Positions 4,547-5,803 of a stretch of DNA of 5,803 nucleotides are shown piece after piece. This DNA is from Candidatus Zhuqueibacterota bacterium 4484_188 (GTDB lineage Bacteria; Calditrichota; Calditrichia; RBG-13-44-9). The notes under the pieces are model-generated. The model worked only from the letters and a program-made list of their open reading frames with translations. It ran no database searches and was not told where the DNA came from. The position numbers and the translations under genes are program-made. The stretch's first letter is position 1; every line of letters begins with the position of its first letter. Location of the stretch: assembly GCA_002049825.1 (NCBI GenBank), contig MVCZ01000149.1, forward strand, positions 1 through 5,803, in the 5' to 3' direction.

Positions 4547-4591
4547 TGTGAATTAAATCGTTTTTCTTCCTGCAAGTTTTGCTTTTTATTT

Positions 4592-4744
4592 GCCCACAAA
4601 ACACACAAAATGCACGAAACAAGAATTAAAACTTTTGTAATGCCGCAAAAATCAACATTTTTTTAGCCAAAAGCAAACAGCCAATAGCTATTTAATTCTG
4701 TTTTTTCTCAAACTCTTTTCGTGTCTTTCGTGTGTTTCGTGGGC
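4592..4744. repeat. 28-bp imperfect inverted repeat flanking a 97-bp spacer (MITE- or REP-like)
   Basis: The left arm (4592-4619) and the reverse complement of the right arm (4717-4744) agree at 24 of 28 positions. Each arm is itself built on a 9-base period, best seen in the right arm as CACGAAA repeated three times with two-base joints. Just inside, AGAATTAAA (4622-4630) is perfectly complementary to TTTAATTCT (4691-4699), so the whole 153 bases can fold into one long interrupted hairpin. It fills most of the gap between the ACR3 stop (4789) and the CMD-like fragment. No open reading frame of note lies inside. It may be a small non-autonomous element or a transcript-end structure. Confidence 0.65.
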
Positions 4745-4788
4745 GGAAGAAAAAGGCATTCTCTCTTCTTTCACCAACGGGCAATTCT

Positions 4789-5790
4789 TTATCTGTTTAT
4801 TTCCGCGCCGGCAACCGCCGCTTCCGATTCCTGAGTAAAATATTTTTTGCGGAACCACAGCGCCACGTTCACCAGGCTAATCAGTACCGGCACCTCCACC
4901 AGCGGACCAATCACCGCGGCGAATGCTTCACCCGAATTTATCCCGAACACTGCGACCGCTACGGCAATTGCGAGTTCAAAATTATTGCTGGCAGCGGTGA
5001 AGGAAAGCGTGGCAGACTTGGAATAATCTGCGCCGGCTTTTTTGCTCATGTAAAAGGTAATTAAAAACATGAAAACAAAATAAAGGAGCAGCGGAATGGC
5101 AATCCGCACCACGTCCAGCGGCAACTGAACAATGAAGTGGTACCATTCTTTATTTTTGAAATGAATAAGGGTGAAGCGGGTAATGATGCCGGCGATGAAG
5201 GGAATGCCCAGGTAAATGAAAACGCTCCTGGCAATCTGACCGATGGTGACCTCCACGGTAGTTCCCCTTAAACCGAACCAGGTTGGCAAAATGGTGATGA
5301 ATACATAAGCGTAAACGGAATAGAAAAACACCTGGAAAATGGAGTTAAACGCCACTAATCCGGCAGCATACTCTGAGTCTCCTTTTGCCAGTTCGTTCCA
5401 GACGATTACCATGGCAATACAGCGCGCCAGCCCGATCATGATTAAACCGTACATATATTCCGGGTAACCCTGTAAAAAAATGATAGCCAGAAAAAACATC
5501 AGCACCGGACCAATAATCCAGTTTTGAATAAGCGATAGTCCCAATATCCGCCAGTTGCGAAACACCCTGCCCAATTCTTCATATTTCACCTTTGCCAGCG
5601 GCGGATACATCATCAGGATCAGTCCAATGGCGATGGGAATATTGGTGGTTCCTACCTGGAAATGGTGCCAGAAATCGACAATGCCGGGAAACAAGTAGCC
5701 GGAAAATATTCCGACAAACATTGCCAGAAAAATCCACAGCGTTAAAAAACGGTCTAAAAACGAGAGTCGTTTTATTATCGGTTGTTCCAT
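4789..5790 (-). CDS. acr3: ACR3-family arsenite efflux permease
   Basis: A 333-residue inner-membrane exporter of arsenite (and possibly antimonite), about the normal length and with roughly ten hydrophobic segments. Diagnostic blocks are LSFLDRFLTLWIFLAMFVGI near the N-terminus, MMYPPLAKVKYEELG (60-74), GLIMIGLARCIAMVIVWNEL with the conserved functional cysteine (Cys124), and FTAASNNFELAIAVAVAVFG (265-283) followed by GPLVEVPVLISL with the conserved glutamate (Glu299). Both residues are those considered essential in characterised ACR3 proteins. The ATG at 5790 has GGAGGAT 6-7 bases upstream. The first genes of this operon may lie beyond the right edge. The 257-base gap to the next gene holds the 4592-4744 inverted repeat. 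The protein appears intact, so the cell should retain arsenite efflux even though the following locus is broken. Confidence 0.95.
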   Translation of the reverse strand: MEQPIIKRLSFLDRFLTLWIFLAMFVGIFSGYLFPGIVDFWHHFQVGTTNIPIAIGLILMMYPPLAKVKYEELGRVFRNWRILGLSLIQNWIIGPVLMFFLAIIFLQGYPEYMYGLIMIGLARCIAMVIVWNELAKGDSEYAAGLVAFNSIFQVFFYSVYAYVFITILPTWFGLRGTTVEVTIGQIARSVFIYLGIPFIAGIITRFTLIHFKNKEWYHFIVQLPLDVVRIAIPLLLYFVFMFLITFYMSKKAGADYSKSATLSFTAASNNFELAIAVAVAVFGINSGEAFAAVIGPLVEVPVLISLVNVALWFRKKYFTQESEAAVAGAEINR

Positions 5791-5803
5791 GATTTATCCT
5801 CCG

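Noticed and set aside
4309..4666. Plus-strand frames of 74 and 98 codons across the damaged locus
   Set aside because: They lie antisense to the CcdA-like gene and the inverted repeat, without ribosome sites or recognisable domains.
4592..4744. CRISPR array from the repeated CACGAAA units
   Set aside because: The units are only 9 bases apart with two-base joints and the arms are inverted relative to each other, so there are no spacers and no array.

Overview
The window is compact bacterial DNA with every supportable gene on the minus strand, so transcription runs from high to low coordinates. The best taxonomic clue is the C-terminal tail of the cytochrome-like protein at 1203-2318. It begins QNYPNPFNPSTTIEF and ends in an Ig-like sorting domain, a tail typical of the FCB group (Calditrichota, Ignavibacteria, KSB1-like lineages). 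Multiple Fe-S and heme motifs suggest an anaerobe or microaerophile. The taxonomic call is inference from one domain.

In transcription order, the first block is an arsenic-resistance module. It holds an ACR3-type arsenite efflux permease (5790-4789), a 257-bp gap with a 28-bp imperfect inverted repeat, a damaged locus (4531-3982) and an ArsR-family repressor (3965-3627). In the damaged locus the first ~33 codons of a carboxymuconolactone decarboxylase/AhpD-like gene run out of frame into the C-terminal two thirds of a CcdA/DsbD-like membrane protein.

The second block starts after a promoter-like gap with two TTGCCGAAA direct repeats 20 bp apart. It encodes a small CSC-motif protein that apparently starts on ATA (3465-3193), an unrecognised 68-residue protein (3120-2914) and a 2x[4Fe-4S] ferredoxin (2914-2606). 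A 287-bp gap with no convincing gene follows.

The third block is a single gene (2318-1203) for an exported diheme protein of the split-Soret cytochrome / C_GCAxxG_C_C type carrying a T9SS-like sorting tail. A strong terminator-like hairpin follows at 1146-1109. The fourth block, behind a perfect 16-bp palindrome, is a tight operon: a Trx_3/MTH895-like protein lacking its CxxC (1011-742), a CxxS glutaredoxin-like protein (749-447) and a SufC-like ABC ATPase (443-1, cut by the window edge).

Taken together the window reads as metalloid efflux and sensing next to a redox/Fe-S set: ferredoxin, diheme cytochrome, two thioredoxin-fold proteins with altered active sites, and a SUF-type ATPase. A link between the arsenic genes and the redox genes is suggested only by proximity and shared strand. 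No tRNA, rRNA, CRISPR array, transposase or integrase was seen.
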